The notes under the pieces were generated by a model that was not told where the DNA came from, made no database searches, and worked only from the letters and a program-made list of their open reading frames with translations. Made by a program: the position numbers and the translations under genes. From NCBI GenBank assembly GCA_964537555.1, contig CAZIAD010000001.1:112145-176144 (forward strand): a stretch of 64,000 bases of DNA, given 5' to 3'. Of the stretch, positions 45,646-53,846 are shown in pieces. Origin of the DNA: CAYRWR01 sp964537555. Its GTDB lineage: Bacteria > Spirochaetota > Brevinematia > Brevinematales > CAYRWR01. Every line of letters starts with the position of its first letter. Position 1 is the stretch's first letter.

Positions 45646-45953
45646 TTATTTGATTGCCCCGAAGGCAGCAAAGCAGGAATTTTTGTGTAAGAGCTCTACC
45701 TTCCTGAATCCCACAGAGCGCAGCAGATCGAGCTGATAAGTCACAGGCCGGGGGCTGTCTTCTTTATCGATGTAATCAAATACTGTTTCCCGGTAATCCC
45801 TTCCGCCCATTCCTTCGAGGTAGGATCCATAGCCAAGGGTGCATCAATGGTAGCAGCCTGGCCTGTTTCCAGTTGAGAAAAACGTTCTACATCCTGGTCA
45901 AAGCGTTTCCGGATCTCATGGATAGAGGACTTATTTTCATAGGGAGTTTTCAT
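45646..45953 (-). pseudogene. Decayed SAM-dependent methyltransferase (internal deletion)
   Basis: The first ~42 codons (KTPYENKSSIHEIRKRFDQD, ending TGQAATIDAPLAM) match the N-terminus of a class I methyltransferase family that normally has ~230 residues. Then the frame breaks near 45,830. The proper C-terminus is found in another frame (YRETVFDYIDKEDSPRP and LLRSVGFRKVELLHKN, ending FAAFGAIK and TAA at 45646). The whole Rossmann core with the SAM motif is missing, so this is a remnant of an internal deletion of some 130 codons plus a frameshift. It is the last gene of the AICAR transformylase operon, three bases after the acyltransferase. Confidence 0.8.
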
Positions 45954-45956
45954 GGT

Positions 45957-46751
45957 TTACAGTCCCTCACCAGACTCGATATTTTCACAAAGTTCTTTAA
46001 CAAAGCGGGCCATGGGTGCGCCATCTACTACATCATGGTCTATCAGTAAAGTCAGATGCAGAACATCTCTGGCCCTGACCCTGTCCTTTACTACCAGGGG
46101 TTTTTTGACTATAGACCCTACTCCAATCGATAAAGGATGGACCGCTTTATGGATAAACCAACCCTTTATGGTCCCCATCATTCCCAGTGCGGTAAAACCG
46201 ACGTTACCCATTTTATTGTACAGATAACGGGGCCAGCGCAGGATCATTTTCCACATGATCCGCCTCAAAAATCCAGGCAGTAAAAAATACACCCTCTCAA
46301 TGAAGCTGGGTTTTTCATGAATTACCACCGAATCTTCGCTTACTTCTTCTTTAGTCGCATTTTTAATGATTTGTGTGATCTCTTCGGCAGTCTTTTGATT
46401 AGTCTGCCTGATGAGCAGGGGTAAGGGTACTGCCGTGTTTCCCACTTTCTTTTCTACCAATACCGTCATATTTACATCATTAAAGATTATCGTTTTGTGT
46501 TTTGATTTTATATATGATGCCACAAGCTCATGTTTCTGGATGACATCGCTCATGACTTTTATAAGCCAGGCGTTAAAGGAGATGTTTTTAACAGAACGGG
46601 CTTTCTTGATTTTTTGCCGGTTTCCTGTGACATCACATTCCAGAAGGGCTACTACATAGTGTTTTTTCAGGCTCATGCTCAGAGTGTCCATAGATGCTAA
46701 TCGCGAAGAGGGGATCTTTTCCAGACGGTAATTCTTCTCTTTCCTGCTCAC
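45957..46751 (-). CDS. 2-oxoacid dehydrogenase E2-like acyltransferase domain protein
   Basis: 264 residues, starting at GTG. Only the catalytic domain of the E2/chloramphenicol acetyltransferase fold is present: no lipoyl or E1/E3-binding domain precedes it. The catalytic motif DHDVVDGAPMARF near the C-terminus corresponds to DHRxxDG, with the catalytic His kept. It may transfer acyl groups outside of a dehydrogenase complex; no E1 or E3 gene is adjacent. It lies 12 bp after the AICAR transformylase. Confidence 0.8.
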   Translation of the reverse strand: MSRKEKNYRLEKIPSSRLASMDTLSMSLKKHYVVALLECDVTGNRQKIKKARSVKNISFNAWLIKVMSDVIQKHELVASYIKSKHKTIIFNDVNMTVLVEKKVGNTAVPLPLLIRQTNQKTAEEITQIIKNATKEEVSEDSVVIHEKPSFIERVYFLLPGFLRRIMWKMILRWPRYLYNKMGNVGFTALGMMGTIKGWFIHKAVHPLSIGVGSIVKKPLVVKDRVRARDVLHLTLLIDHDVVDGAPMARFVKELCENIESGEGL

Positions 46752-46763
46752 CTGAAAACACCT

Positions 46764-47849
46764 CTAGTGATGAAACAGCCTTACACCGGTATTGACAAAG
46801 GTGATACCGTACTTATCAGCAGTCTCTATGATCTCCTGATCCCGTATTGATCCCATAGGAGAGGCTATAAACTTAATGCCGTATTTATGAGCCAGCTTTA
46901 TGTTATCGGTCTGAGGGAAAAATCCGTCTGAGATAAGGCAGGTCCCTTCTACTGAGCTGAGAATATTATCCTCATGATAGACCCGGGCCCGTTCCAGTTC
47001 TATGGCCTGATCCAGGTCGGTACGCTTAAAGCCTTTGAGCTCATCCAGAAAGCTGTAGTCCAGGTTCTGTTTCTGACACCAGACATTGGCCTTGGTGAGG
47101 GCCAGCCCGGAGCAGAGGATGCGGGACTGCTGGCCGGAACCTATACCTATGACCTGGCCCTGATAGACTACACACAGGGAATTGGACTGGGTATATTTCA
47201 GAGTGATCATTCCCAGGAGCAGATCCTGCCTGATCTCAGGGCTCAGCTTATTGGTGCGGGTCACTACATCCTGTAAAAAACTGTCATTGATCTTCAGATT
47301 GTTTCTTTTCTGGCGGATAGTGATACCGAATACCTCCCGGGACTCGATCTCTTCCGGCACATAAGAGGGATCTATCTGAAATATCACATAGTTTCCTTTT
47401 TTCTTGGCTTTTAAGATCTCCAGGGCTTCAGGCGCATAAGAGGGGGCTATCACTCCATCCGACACTTCACTCTTAATGATCTGGGCGGTATCTACATCCA
47501 CTTCCCGGCTCAGGGCGATAAAGTCCCCGAAAGAAGCCAGGCGGTCTGCGCCCCGGGCCCTGCAATAGGCTGCCCCCAGCTCCGAGACCGACTTCTTAAT
47601 GAGATAGGCTTGTTTTTCCCTCTTGCTGAGCTCAGAAGCCAGTCCTACACCGGAAGGGGTGACATGCTTAAAGGAAGTAGCCGCTGCTTTTCCCAGGGCT
47701 TCATCGGCTTCTTTGACGAGCTGCCAGGCGTTGAGGCCGTCCAGTACATTGATGACACTGGGCCTGCCGTTCAGTACCTGAAAGGCTCCCTGTTTATCTA
47801 TTACTTCAGCCCAGTCCTGGTTAGGATTCATCCCGTATTTTAACTGCAT
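46764..47849 (-). CDS. Stand-alone AICAR transformylase (PurH-type, without IMP cyclohydrolase)
   Basis: 361 residues. Corresponds to the AICARFT domain of PurH: LKYGMNPNQDWAEV at the start, FKHVTPSGVGLA with the Lys-His catalytic pair, SELGAAYCRARGADRLASFGD, and SDGFFPQTDNIKLAHKYGIK near the end. It formylates AICAR in purine synthesis. The N-terminal cyclohydrolase (MGS-like) domain found in usual PurH is absent, so the final ring closure must be done by another protein. Confidence 0.9.
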   Translation of the reverse strand: MQLKYGMNPNQDWAEVIDKQGAFQVLNGRPSVINVLDGLNAWQLVKEADEALGKAAATSFKHVTPSGVGLASELSKREKQAYLIKKSVSELGAAYCRARGADRLASFGDFIALSREVDVDTAQIIKSEVSDGVIAPSYAPEALEILKAKKKGNYVIFQIDPSYVPEEIESREVFGITIRQKRNNLKINDSFLQDVVTRTNKLSPEIRQDLLLGMITLKYTQSNSLCVVYQGQVIGIGSGQQSRILCSGLALTKANVWCQKQNLDYSFLDELKGFKRTDLDQAIELERARVYHEDNILSSVEGTCLISDGFFPQTDNIKLAHKYGIKFIASPMGSIRDQEIIETADKYGITFVNTGVRLFHH

Positions 47850-47875
47850 AGCGCCCTCCCTAAAAGTCCTGCCAT

Positions 47876-47904
47876 ATAATAAATGCCGGAGGAGATTATT
47901 TCAA
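47876..47904 (-). promoter_or_regulatory. Sigma70-type promoter of the AICAR transformylase operon
   Basis: TTGAAA (47904-47899), 17 bp, TATTAT (47881-47876), 27 bp before the ATG; AGGGAGG is the ribosome binding site. Confidence 0.6.
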
Positions 47905-47971
47905 GATATAATGCACAATGAATACTATATCAGACTCAAAAGCCGCTCTCGGGACTATTCCCTTCTCTTTT

Positions 47972-48000
47972 TTGACCAGGACAGCGTGCTTAATTATACT
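47972..48000 (+). promoter_or_regulatory. Sigma70-type promoter
   Basis: TTGACC (47972-47977), 17 bp, TATACT (47995-48000), 31 bp before the ATG at 48032. Confidence 0.65.
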
Positions 48001-48031
48001 GTCCTAGACTCAGTTTAAGGAAGTACAATAT

Positions 48032-48541
48032 ATGCAAAAAGACCAGACCCATACCCAGATGAGAGGATTGTTAATAGTTTTTTCTTTATTTCTTGTAGCT
48101 GGTATAGGCTTTTTTCTGCGCTACCGTTCCTACACTCCTCTACTTAAGACAGAAAATATAGAGATCTTCTACCGGGGCACCAATGTCTCTTCTCAATATT
48201 TAGCCCTGATCAGCCATGGGGACCAAAGTAGCAGAATCCTGTTTATTCAAAATCCTGAATCAGGCTTTACAAAAGTCTTTACTATAGATACCGCTGCGGC
48301 TAAGATCATGGATTATTACACACCTAATTACCGTTTACCTTCCATACCCCTCTTTCATATCTATGCCATCCACCTGGATCAGAATACAGATAAACTGGAT
48401 CTGGAAAAAGACCTGAAGGGATATTTTCCTGATTTTCAGTTTAACTTAATACAGGACGCGGGCCGCCTGGAATTTAACCTGCCTGTGACCACACATGGCT
48501 GGTATAAAGAATTTGACACTATTATGATCCACAAAAAGTGA
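48032..48541 (+). CDS. Single-pass membrane or secreted protein of unknown function
   Basis: 169 residues: one hydrophobic helix at about 13-30, then a soluble alpha/beta domain with no recognised motif and no Cys. Monocistronic with a clear promoter and TTAAGGA site. Confidence 0.65.
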   Translation: MQKDQTHTQMRGLLIVFSLFLVAGIGFFLRYRSYTPLLKTENIEIFYRGTNVSSQYLALISHGDQSSRILFIQNPESGFTKVFTIDTAAAKIMDYYTPNYRLPSIPLFHIYAIHLDQNTDKLDLEKDLKGYFPDFQFNLIQDAGRLEFNLPVTTHGWYKEFDTIMIHKK

Positions 48542-48621
48542 TGTGTAATGTAAATACATCCGACTAAGCCCTATGGCATATACTTAGAGACTCTGCTTGG
48601 ATTTAATATATGATGAAAAAC

Positions 48622-48657
48622 AAAAAAAAGCCCCTCTTCTCTTACTGAAGGGGGGCT
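48622..48657 (-). terminator. Rho-independent terminator of the CapA-like gene
   Basis: GC-rich hairpin (AGCCCC ... GGGGGGCT, 48629-48657) that on the minus strand runs into eight T. Confidence 0.8.
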
Positions 48658-48679
48658 TATTCTATTCAGCTAATCCTCT

Positions 48680-49729
48680 CTACTCTTTTATACTGATCAC
48701 TCCATTAGTCCCTATCTCCAGGGGGCTGGAGGGGAAATCGGCCAGGCTGAGGTCCCGGATGAGCTTCACGGTGCGGAACTGGGGATCATAGTCGGGGATA
48801 CCGGAGTAGGACCCGGAATCAGCCTGTATGAGCGGGGTGATACTGCCGTATTTAAAGCTGCCATCCGTATTCAGAGAAGTACTGAGCACCAGAGTATATT
48901 TCTTGTAGCCAGTGGTAGCCATACGATAAGTCACAAAATTACCCAGAGAATAGGCGATAAGCCTGTTTTTATAGATTTCCAGGGCCCGGGGGACATGCGG
49001 CCCATGCCCGATGAGCAGGTCAGCCCCGTTATCTATAGCCTGGTGGCAGAACTCGATGAGATCACCCCGGTTTTCCCCCAGGTACTTCTCAGTGCCGGGT
49101 TTGATATGGATAGCGGCATCTCCTTCGGCTCCCCCGTGAAAGGTGACGATCAGAATATCACAGTTGGTCGCTGCTTCGGAGATGAGCTGCATGGATGCTT
49201 TCATGTTATTGAGATTATTAAAGCGGTCACTGATAAAGAATCCGATCGTACTGACCCGCTTTCCATCTACTATGTGGGTCACCACTTCGTCTTTATCCCC
49301 TACTGCGGTGATATCCTGCTCTTTGAGCAGCTTACGGGTCTCACTGTAGCCCTTCCAGCCGAAGTCATAGGCGTGGTTATTGGCAGTATTGAGCAGGTTA
49401 AATCCGGCCTGCTTGAGAAAAGTGATATAGGCGGGAGGCATACGAAAGGCATAGGTGCGTCCCGGCTTGATGGTTTTGGAAGTAGTAGGGTAACTGGTCA
49501 CAGCCCCTTCCAGGTTACCCATCACGATATCCGCCCCGTTATTGGTGAGGAATACCGTCACGTTTTTAAACAGAGAAGCCCCATCCTGGGGAGGCAGCCG
49601 TTTTTCCGGGAACAGCGTCCCCATCATGATATCTCCCACTGCATTGACAGTGATGACATCCTCAGCGGGTTTGTTCACAGCAAATAAAGGGGTCAGTACC
49701 AGTAAAGCCAGTATGGTAAACAGTATCAC
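48680..49729 (-). CDS. CapA-family exported metallophosphatase-like protein
   Basis: 349 residues with a signal peptide; start GTG behind GGAGG. The CapA motifs are present: TVNAVGDIMMGTL, GADIVMGNLEGAVTS, NTANNHAYDFGWKG, HGGAEGD, GADLLIGHGPHVPR and AYSLGNFV. CapA proteins take part in poly-gamma-glutamate capsule handling, but many homologues sit alone as here, with no capB/capC nearby, so capsule synthesis cannot be concluded. Confidence 0.88.
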   Translation of the reverse strand: MILFTILALLVLTPLFAVNKPAEDVITVNAVGDIMMGTLFPEKRLPPQDGASLFKNVTVFLTNNGADIVMGNLEGAVTSYPTTSKTIKPGRTYAFRMPPAYITFLKQAGFNLLNTANNHAYDFGWKGYSETRKLLKEQDITAVGDKDEVVTHIVDGKRVSTIGFFISDRFNNLNNMKASMQLISEAATNCDILIVTFHGGAEGDAAIHIKPGTEKYLGENRGDLIEFCHQAIDNGADLLIGHGPHVPRALEIYKNRLIAYSLGNFVTYRMATTGYKKYTLVLSTSLNTDGSFKYGSITPLIQADSGSYSGIPDYDPQFRTVKLIRDLSLADFPSSPLEIGTNGVISIKE

Positions 49730-49821
49730 AGGATTCCTCCGGTATTTATATACTTTTAGTATGAATCGACCGGAATATTATAAAGCCTGTGAATATATAT
49801 ATCAATCAGAATAAAAGAAAA

Positions 49822-52281
49822 TCAGATCTTTTCAGCCATCTCCTGATATTTTCTGGCATTATCCATATCTCCGCTGTTATGATAAGATGCTGCCAGGTTA
49901 TTGAGTACCATTTTATAGATCTTTCTGTCTTTTAACTTTTCCTTTTCCAGGATATTTTTACAGTTCAGGTATTCTGTGATGGCTTTGGCCGGTTCATCTA
50001 TCTGAGACCAGGCATAACCCATATTGAGATAGGTATTAGCCAGAGTCTCGGGATCTTTGACTTTATAGGTGTTAAATATCTCTATGACCTTGTTCATGCT
50101 ATCCAGGGCTTCTTTGTACTCCTTCTTATCCATACTAATATAGGACAATCTGGTTTGAAGATTAATACTGAGGTCCGCATAATCACTGGCATTTTTATCC
50201 AGGAGATCCATAGTCTGCTTATAATACTTTATGGCAGCAGCTTCCTCTTTTTTATCGTAGGCTATATTTCCCAGGCTGAGGCAGGCATCCAGCTTCAGGT
50301 TATTTAAGTCGGGGCTGTTTTTTATTAAGGATAACAGTTCCAGGTACTTTGCCTCTGCCTGAGGAAAAAGCTTATGATCTTTATAGGCATCGGCCAGATA
50401 GTAGACCGTCCATTCCAGTCCATCCGAATCCCACTTCGTCTTTTTATATAATGCCTCGGCACTCATTAGCATGGAAAATCCCAGTTTGGCATTGTCAGTA
50501 CGGGTATAGATACGGCCACAATCCATGAGAGCTGAAGCATACTTTTCATTGGAAGTGTCTTTGGAAGATTCAAAATCCGCCAGGCTGGATTTATAATAAG
50601 CCAGGGCCGTGACATAATCACCCAGTCTTTTATCGTAGAGCTGAGCCAGCTGAAATTCGAGCTCAGCCCTTTGCTCGACTTTTTCCGTGAGGGCTACCGC
50701 CTGTTGGTACATTTTGACTGACTGTTTATAGTCTTCCAGGTCAGCATAAGTAGAGGCGATACTGATATAGAGTCCCACTCTCAGCTTGGTATCATCCAGC
50801 TTGTTTTTTTCCATGACCGACAGGGATTCCTGGAAGTACTGCAGGGCATTTTTATAATCGTCCTGTATACTGTAGGTATAAGCCATGTTATAGAGCAGTA
50901 TGCTATATTGTTTGGAGTCAATGAGATCCAGTTTTTCCAGTACAGCTTTGGCTTCTGAATAGTATTTTAAAGCTACGGGAGCCTTGGTCTCTATATTGGC
51001 CAGTCTTTGCAGGACCATCACATAATCATCACTGATGGTCTTTTTATTTTTTACTAAAATGTCCCGGGCCTGTAAAAAATATTTATTAGCTTCTTTTAGG
51101 TTGCTTTCTTCCTGTATATTTCCCAGAGAGACCAGAGTGCGGGCATACATTGTGCTGTTCTCCAGGCCCAGGTCTTTCTGAATCTTTAGACTTACATTAT
51201 AGATCTTTTCTGATTCACTGATTTTTTTATTGCGTAATAAGATATTTGCTTCCAGAGAAAGGATACTGGCATAAGAGATAGTCTTTTGCAGTTTGTATTC
51301 CTGATACACCTCTTTGGATTTATCCAGATATTCCTGGGCGTTTTTCAGGTCATCCTTGTTATAATAGAGAAAAGCTATATTTTCATAATAAGATGCCATA
51401 GTATAATCATTCTTACTTTTTAATTTACTGTGTATACTTTCACTCTTTTTTATATAGAGATCTGTCTGGTGGGAATGGCCCAGGGCATCATAGCATAAGC
51501 CCATGCTCAGCATAAGGCCGGCATAGTTCTTATCTTTAGTCTTGTTGAGGGATTTCAGGATGGCTTCTGCTTCATTGTACAAAGAGAGGGCTGATTTAAA
51601 ATCCCCCTGTTTCTTATAGACATCTCCCTTTTCTTCTACCAGGGTCGCATAAAAGTCATTATTCTTACCGGATTCCTTGAGCACTATTTTAATACTCTGG
51701 TCAATATAGTCCAGGGCTTCTGTCCTCCTGTCCTGAAGCAGTAAGACATCACTTTGGACTTCCTTGATCAGGGCAATGTGTAATTCATCTTTACCTTTGT
51801 ATTTTTTACTGGCCTGTTCCGCCTTTTCCAGAAGGGCCCAGGCACCCTGAAAATCACTGAAGATATTCCCTTCTATCCAGGCTTTGATGATATAACTCAT
51901 GGGAAAATCCGGGTCGGCACCTATAGCCAGGTCCAGATTTTGCTTTGCCTTTTCCGGTGCGGACATCAGTATTTCCAGAGCTTTATTGTAGTACTGATAG
52001 GACAGCAGGCTGTTTTTTTCTGAATAAGAAGGGTCGTTTTTCTTCATTTCTTCACGGTACTGAGCTGCATCATAAGAGGAATACAGCACAGGAGTCATAG
52101 TCTGTCCCTGCTGTTCAGGCCCCATCAGGTCTGCCCTGTCTCCCCATCCATCCTGGAGGACATTCTCTTCGCTATCCTGCCCTGAGAGGATCAGTCTGTG
52201 ACAGACATCCAGATTAATACCATAAGCGGATACTGAGATTCCTGACAATAATAAGGTGATAAGTACGTTTAAATATTTCAT
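49822..52281 (-). CDS. Large exported TPR-repeat protein
   Basis: 819 residues with a signal peptide (LITLLLSGISVSAYG). After ~85 residues the rest is about 15-17 tandem TPR/Kinesin-light-chain-like units, typical examples being AGLMLSMGLCYDALGHSHQT, YASILSLEANILLRNKKISE and TYLNMGYAWSQIDEPAKAI. No other domain. It should form a long periplasmic solenoid for protein binding. Confidence 0.85.
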   Translation of the reverse strand: MKYLNVLITLLLSGISVSAYGINLDVCHRLILSGQDSEENVLQDGWGDRADLMGPEQQGQTMTPVLYSSYDAAQYREEMKKNDPSYSEKNSLLSYQYYNKALEILMSAPEKAKQNLDLAIGADPDFPMSYIIKAWIEGNIFSDFQGAWALLEKAEQASKKYKGKDELHIALIKEVQSDVLLLQDRRTEALDYIDQSIKIVLKESGKNNDFYATLVEEKGDVYKKQGDFKSALSLYNEAEAILKSLNKTKDKNYAGLMLSMGLCYDALGHSHQTDLYIKKSESIHSKLKSKNDYTMASYYENIAFLYYNKDDLKNAQEYLDKSKEVYQEYKLQKTISYASILSLEANILLRNKKISESEKIYNVSLKIQKDLGLENSTMYARTLVSLGNIQEESNLKEANKYFLQARDILVKNKKTISDDYVMVLQRLANIETKAPVALKYYSEAKAVLEKLDLIDSKQYSILLYNMAYTYSIQDDYKNALQYFQESLSVMEKNKLDDTKLRVGLYISIASTYADLEDYKQSVKMYQQAVALTEKVEQRAELEFQLAQLYDKRLGDYVTALAYYKSSLADFESSKDTSNEKYASALMDCGRIYTRTDNAKLGFSMLMSAEALYKKTKWDSDGLEWTVYYLADAYKDHKLFPQAEAKYLELLSLIKNSPDLNNLKLDACLSLGNIAYDKKEEAAAIKYYKQTMDLLDKNASDYADLSINLQTRLSYISMDKKEYKEALDSMNKVIEIFNTYKVKDPETLANTYLNMGYAWSQIDEPAKAITEYLNCKNILEKEKLKDRKIYKMVLNNLAASYHNSGDMDNARKYQEMAEKI

Positions 52282-52307
52282 GTTTCTGCTCCCGGGATTT
52301 TGCTGTT

Positions 52308-52336
52308 AATATACCATGTAATAAAATTCCAGTCAA
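52308..52336 (-). promoter_or_regulatory. Sigma70-type promoter of the TPR gene
   Basis: TTGACT (52336-52331), 17 bp, TATATT (52313-52308), 27 bp before the ATG. Confidence 0.65.
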
Positions 52337-52387
52337 GATGTGTTAGCAAGTTGTCAAAGCTATACCATCGGTCATTATAATTAAAAA

Positions 52388-52416
52388 TTGATTTTTCAGA
52401 TAGTTAAGACTATAAT
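52388..52416 (+). promoter_or_regulatory. Sigma70-type promoter of the TraB/GumN gene
   Basis: TTGATT (52388-52393), 17 bp, TATAAT (52411-52416), 28 bp before the TTG start. Confidence 0.65.
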
Positions 52417-52443
52417 CAGACTATCTATACAAAAGGATAGAAC

Positions 52444-53325
52444 TTGAAAAGAATATTCAGATTGACACTCATTCCCCTGCTGGTGTTTACCCTGTTCTCC
52501 TGTACCGCTTCTGTGAGGCCCCCATCCGGTCAAAAACACAGCCTCTGGAAAGTGAAAGGGAAAAATAATACTGTCTACCTCCTGGGCTCTATACATGTGG
52601 GGATATTCGATATGTATCCTCTGCCCCAGGTCATGGAAGACGCATTCCGGAGATCAGACTACCTGATAGTAGAAGTGAACATCATGAACACTGATGATGA
52701 AGATTTTACAAAAGGAATGATGTATCCCCCCGGAGATAATCTGAAAAACCATCTCGATAAGAAGACATATAATGACCTCATGACGCTGGCAGCCCAGTAT
52801 GATATCCCTAAAAAAGAACTGATCAGATTCTACCCCTGGGTAGTCAGCACCATCATAAACGGTATTAAAAGCCCGGACTCCATCTTCCGGGATGACCTGG
52901 GCATAGATTATCACTTCCTGATGCTGAATAAAAACGAGAAGACCGTCATGGAGCTGGAGACCGTGGAAGAACAGCTGGATGTATTCAGCTCTGCCAGTGA
53001 AGAAGAGCAGGTGCTGATGCTGCAGCAAAGCCTCTATGGAGAGCATCTCAGTGGTGATAAACAGCTGCTCCGTATAGTAGAAGCCTGGAAGACCGGTGAT
53101 ACTGAAGTCATAGCCAAATCTTTTCAAAACAGTAGTATGCAGCAACAGCCCCAGATGCTGTATAATCTGCTCTATAAAAGAAATATCCACATGTCCGAAA
53201 AGATACGCATATATCTTACAGATAAAAAGGATTATTTCGTGATCGTAGGCTTAGCTCATCTCAGTGGCAAGGGCAGTATACTGGAAATACTGGAAGAGCT
53301 GGGATACAAAATAGAACAGCTCTAG
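52444..53325 (+). CDS. TraB/GumN-family lipoprotein
   Basis: 293 residues, TTG start behind AAGGA, lipobox TLFSC. The two GxxH motifs of the TraB/GumN/Tiki fold are visible: VYLLGSIHVGIFDMYPL near residue 45 and FVIVGLAHLSGKGSIL near the end, with a Glu in YLIVEVN. Tiki proteins are metalloproteases and this family keeps their metal-binding residues, so protease activity is possible. Confidence 0.88.
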   Translation: MKRIFRLTLIPLLVFTLFSCTASVRPPSGQKHSLWKVKGKNNTVYLLGSIHVGIFDMYPLPQVMEDAFRRSDYLIVEVNIMNTDDEDFTKGMMYPPGDNLKNHLDKKTYNDLMTLAAQYDIPKKELIRFYPWVVSTIINGIKSPDSIFRDDLGIDYHFLMLNKNEKTVMELETVEEQLDVFSSASEEEQVLMLQQSLYGEHLSGDKQLLRIVEAWKTGDTEVIAKSFQNSSMQQQPQMLYNLLYKRNIHMSEKIRIYLTDKKDYFVIVGLAHLSGKGSILEILEELGYKIEQL

Positions 53326-53326
53326 C

Positions 53327-53725
53327 TCAACCTTCCCACTCCACAGTGGTGCCGGCCAGGGTGTCTCCCATCCGATTCCCCTTCAGCAGAAATACCAGTA
53401 CTTCTACCGGCCCCAGTACCCACAGTACATTTCTAAGGAGTCGGGCCTTAGAGGTAGCTGCTTCCCCGCTTGTATCATCCACTACTCTCAGATGCATGAT
53501 ACGTTTACCCAGGCTGCGGCTTCCCAGCACATCCCTGAATATCAGATAGCTCAGAGAAATGAATGACAGAAATACCATAAGAAGAATAAGGTGCTCTATG
53601 ATGACAGGCTGCCCTTGCTGTGTTTTAATCACCAGATCCAGCATCAGAATGGCCTGAATCACACAAGCCACGAGCAGGTCGATAAATCCGGCTATAAATC
53701 TTTTTGTTTTTAGAGTAGTCTCCAT
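53327..53725 (-). CDS. RDD-family membrane protein
   Basis: 132 residues with three helices. RFIAGFIDLLVACVIQAILM carries the Arg and Asp of the RDD signature, and SLGKRIMHLRVVDD is the conserved loop after helix 2. Function unknown; suggested roles are in transport. ATG 53725 was preferred to a TTG six bases upstream. Confidence 0.82.
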   Translation of the reverse strand: METTLKTKRFIAGFIDLLVACVIQAILMLDLVIKTQQGQPVIIEHLILLMVFLSFISLSYLIFRDVLGSRSLGKRIMHLRVVDDTSGEAATSKARLLRNVLWVLGPVEVLVFLLKGNRMGDTLAGTTVEWEG

Positions 53726-53756
53726 TTTCAAAAAACTCCCGGTTTAGTGTTACATA

Positions 53757-53784
53757 ATTATAATCATTTTTATAGACTATGCAA
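53757..53784 (-). promoter_or_regulatory. Promoter of the RDD gene
   Basis: TTGCAT (53784-53779), 16 bp, TATAAT (53762-53757), back to back with the promoter of the ankyrin gene. Confidence 0.5.
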
Positions 53785-53785
53785 A

Positions 53786-53814
53786 TTGATATTCCTCTTT
53801 TTCTCTATTATACT
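53786..53814 (+). promoter_or_regulatory. Promoter of the ankyrin-repeat gene
   Basis: TTGATA (53786-53791), 17 bp, TATACT (53809-53814), 33 bp before the ATG. Confidence 0.6.
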
Positions 53815-53846
53815 GCTGGTAATAGTGTTTAACAAAGGATAATACC

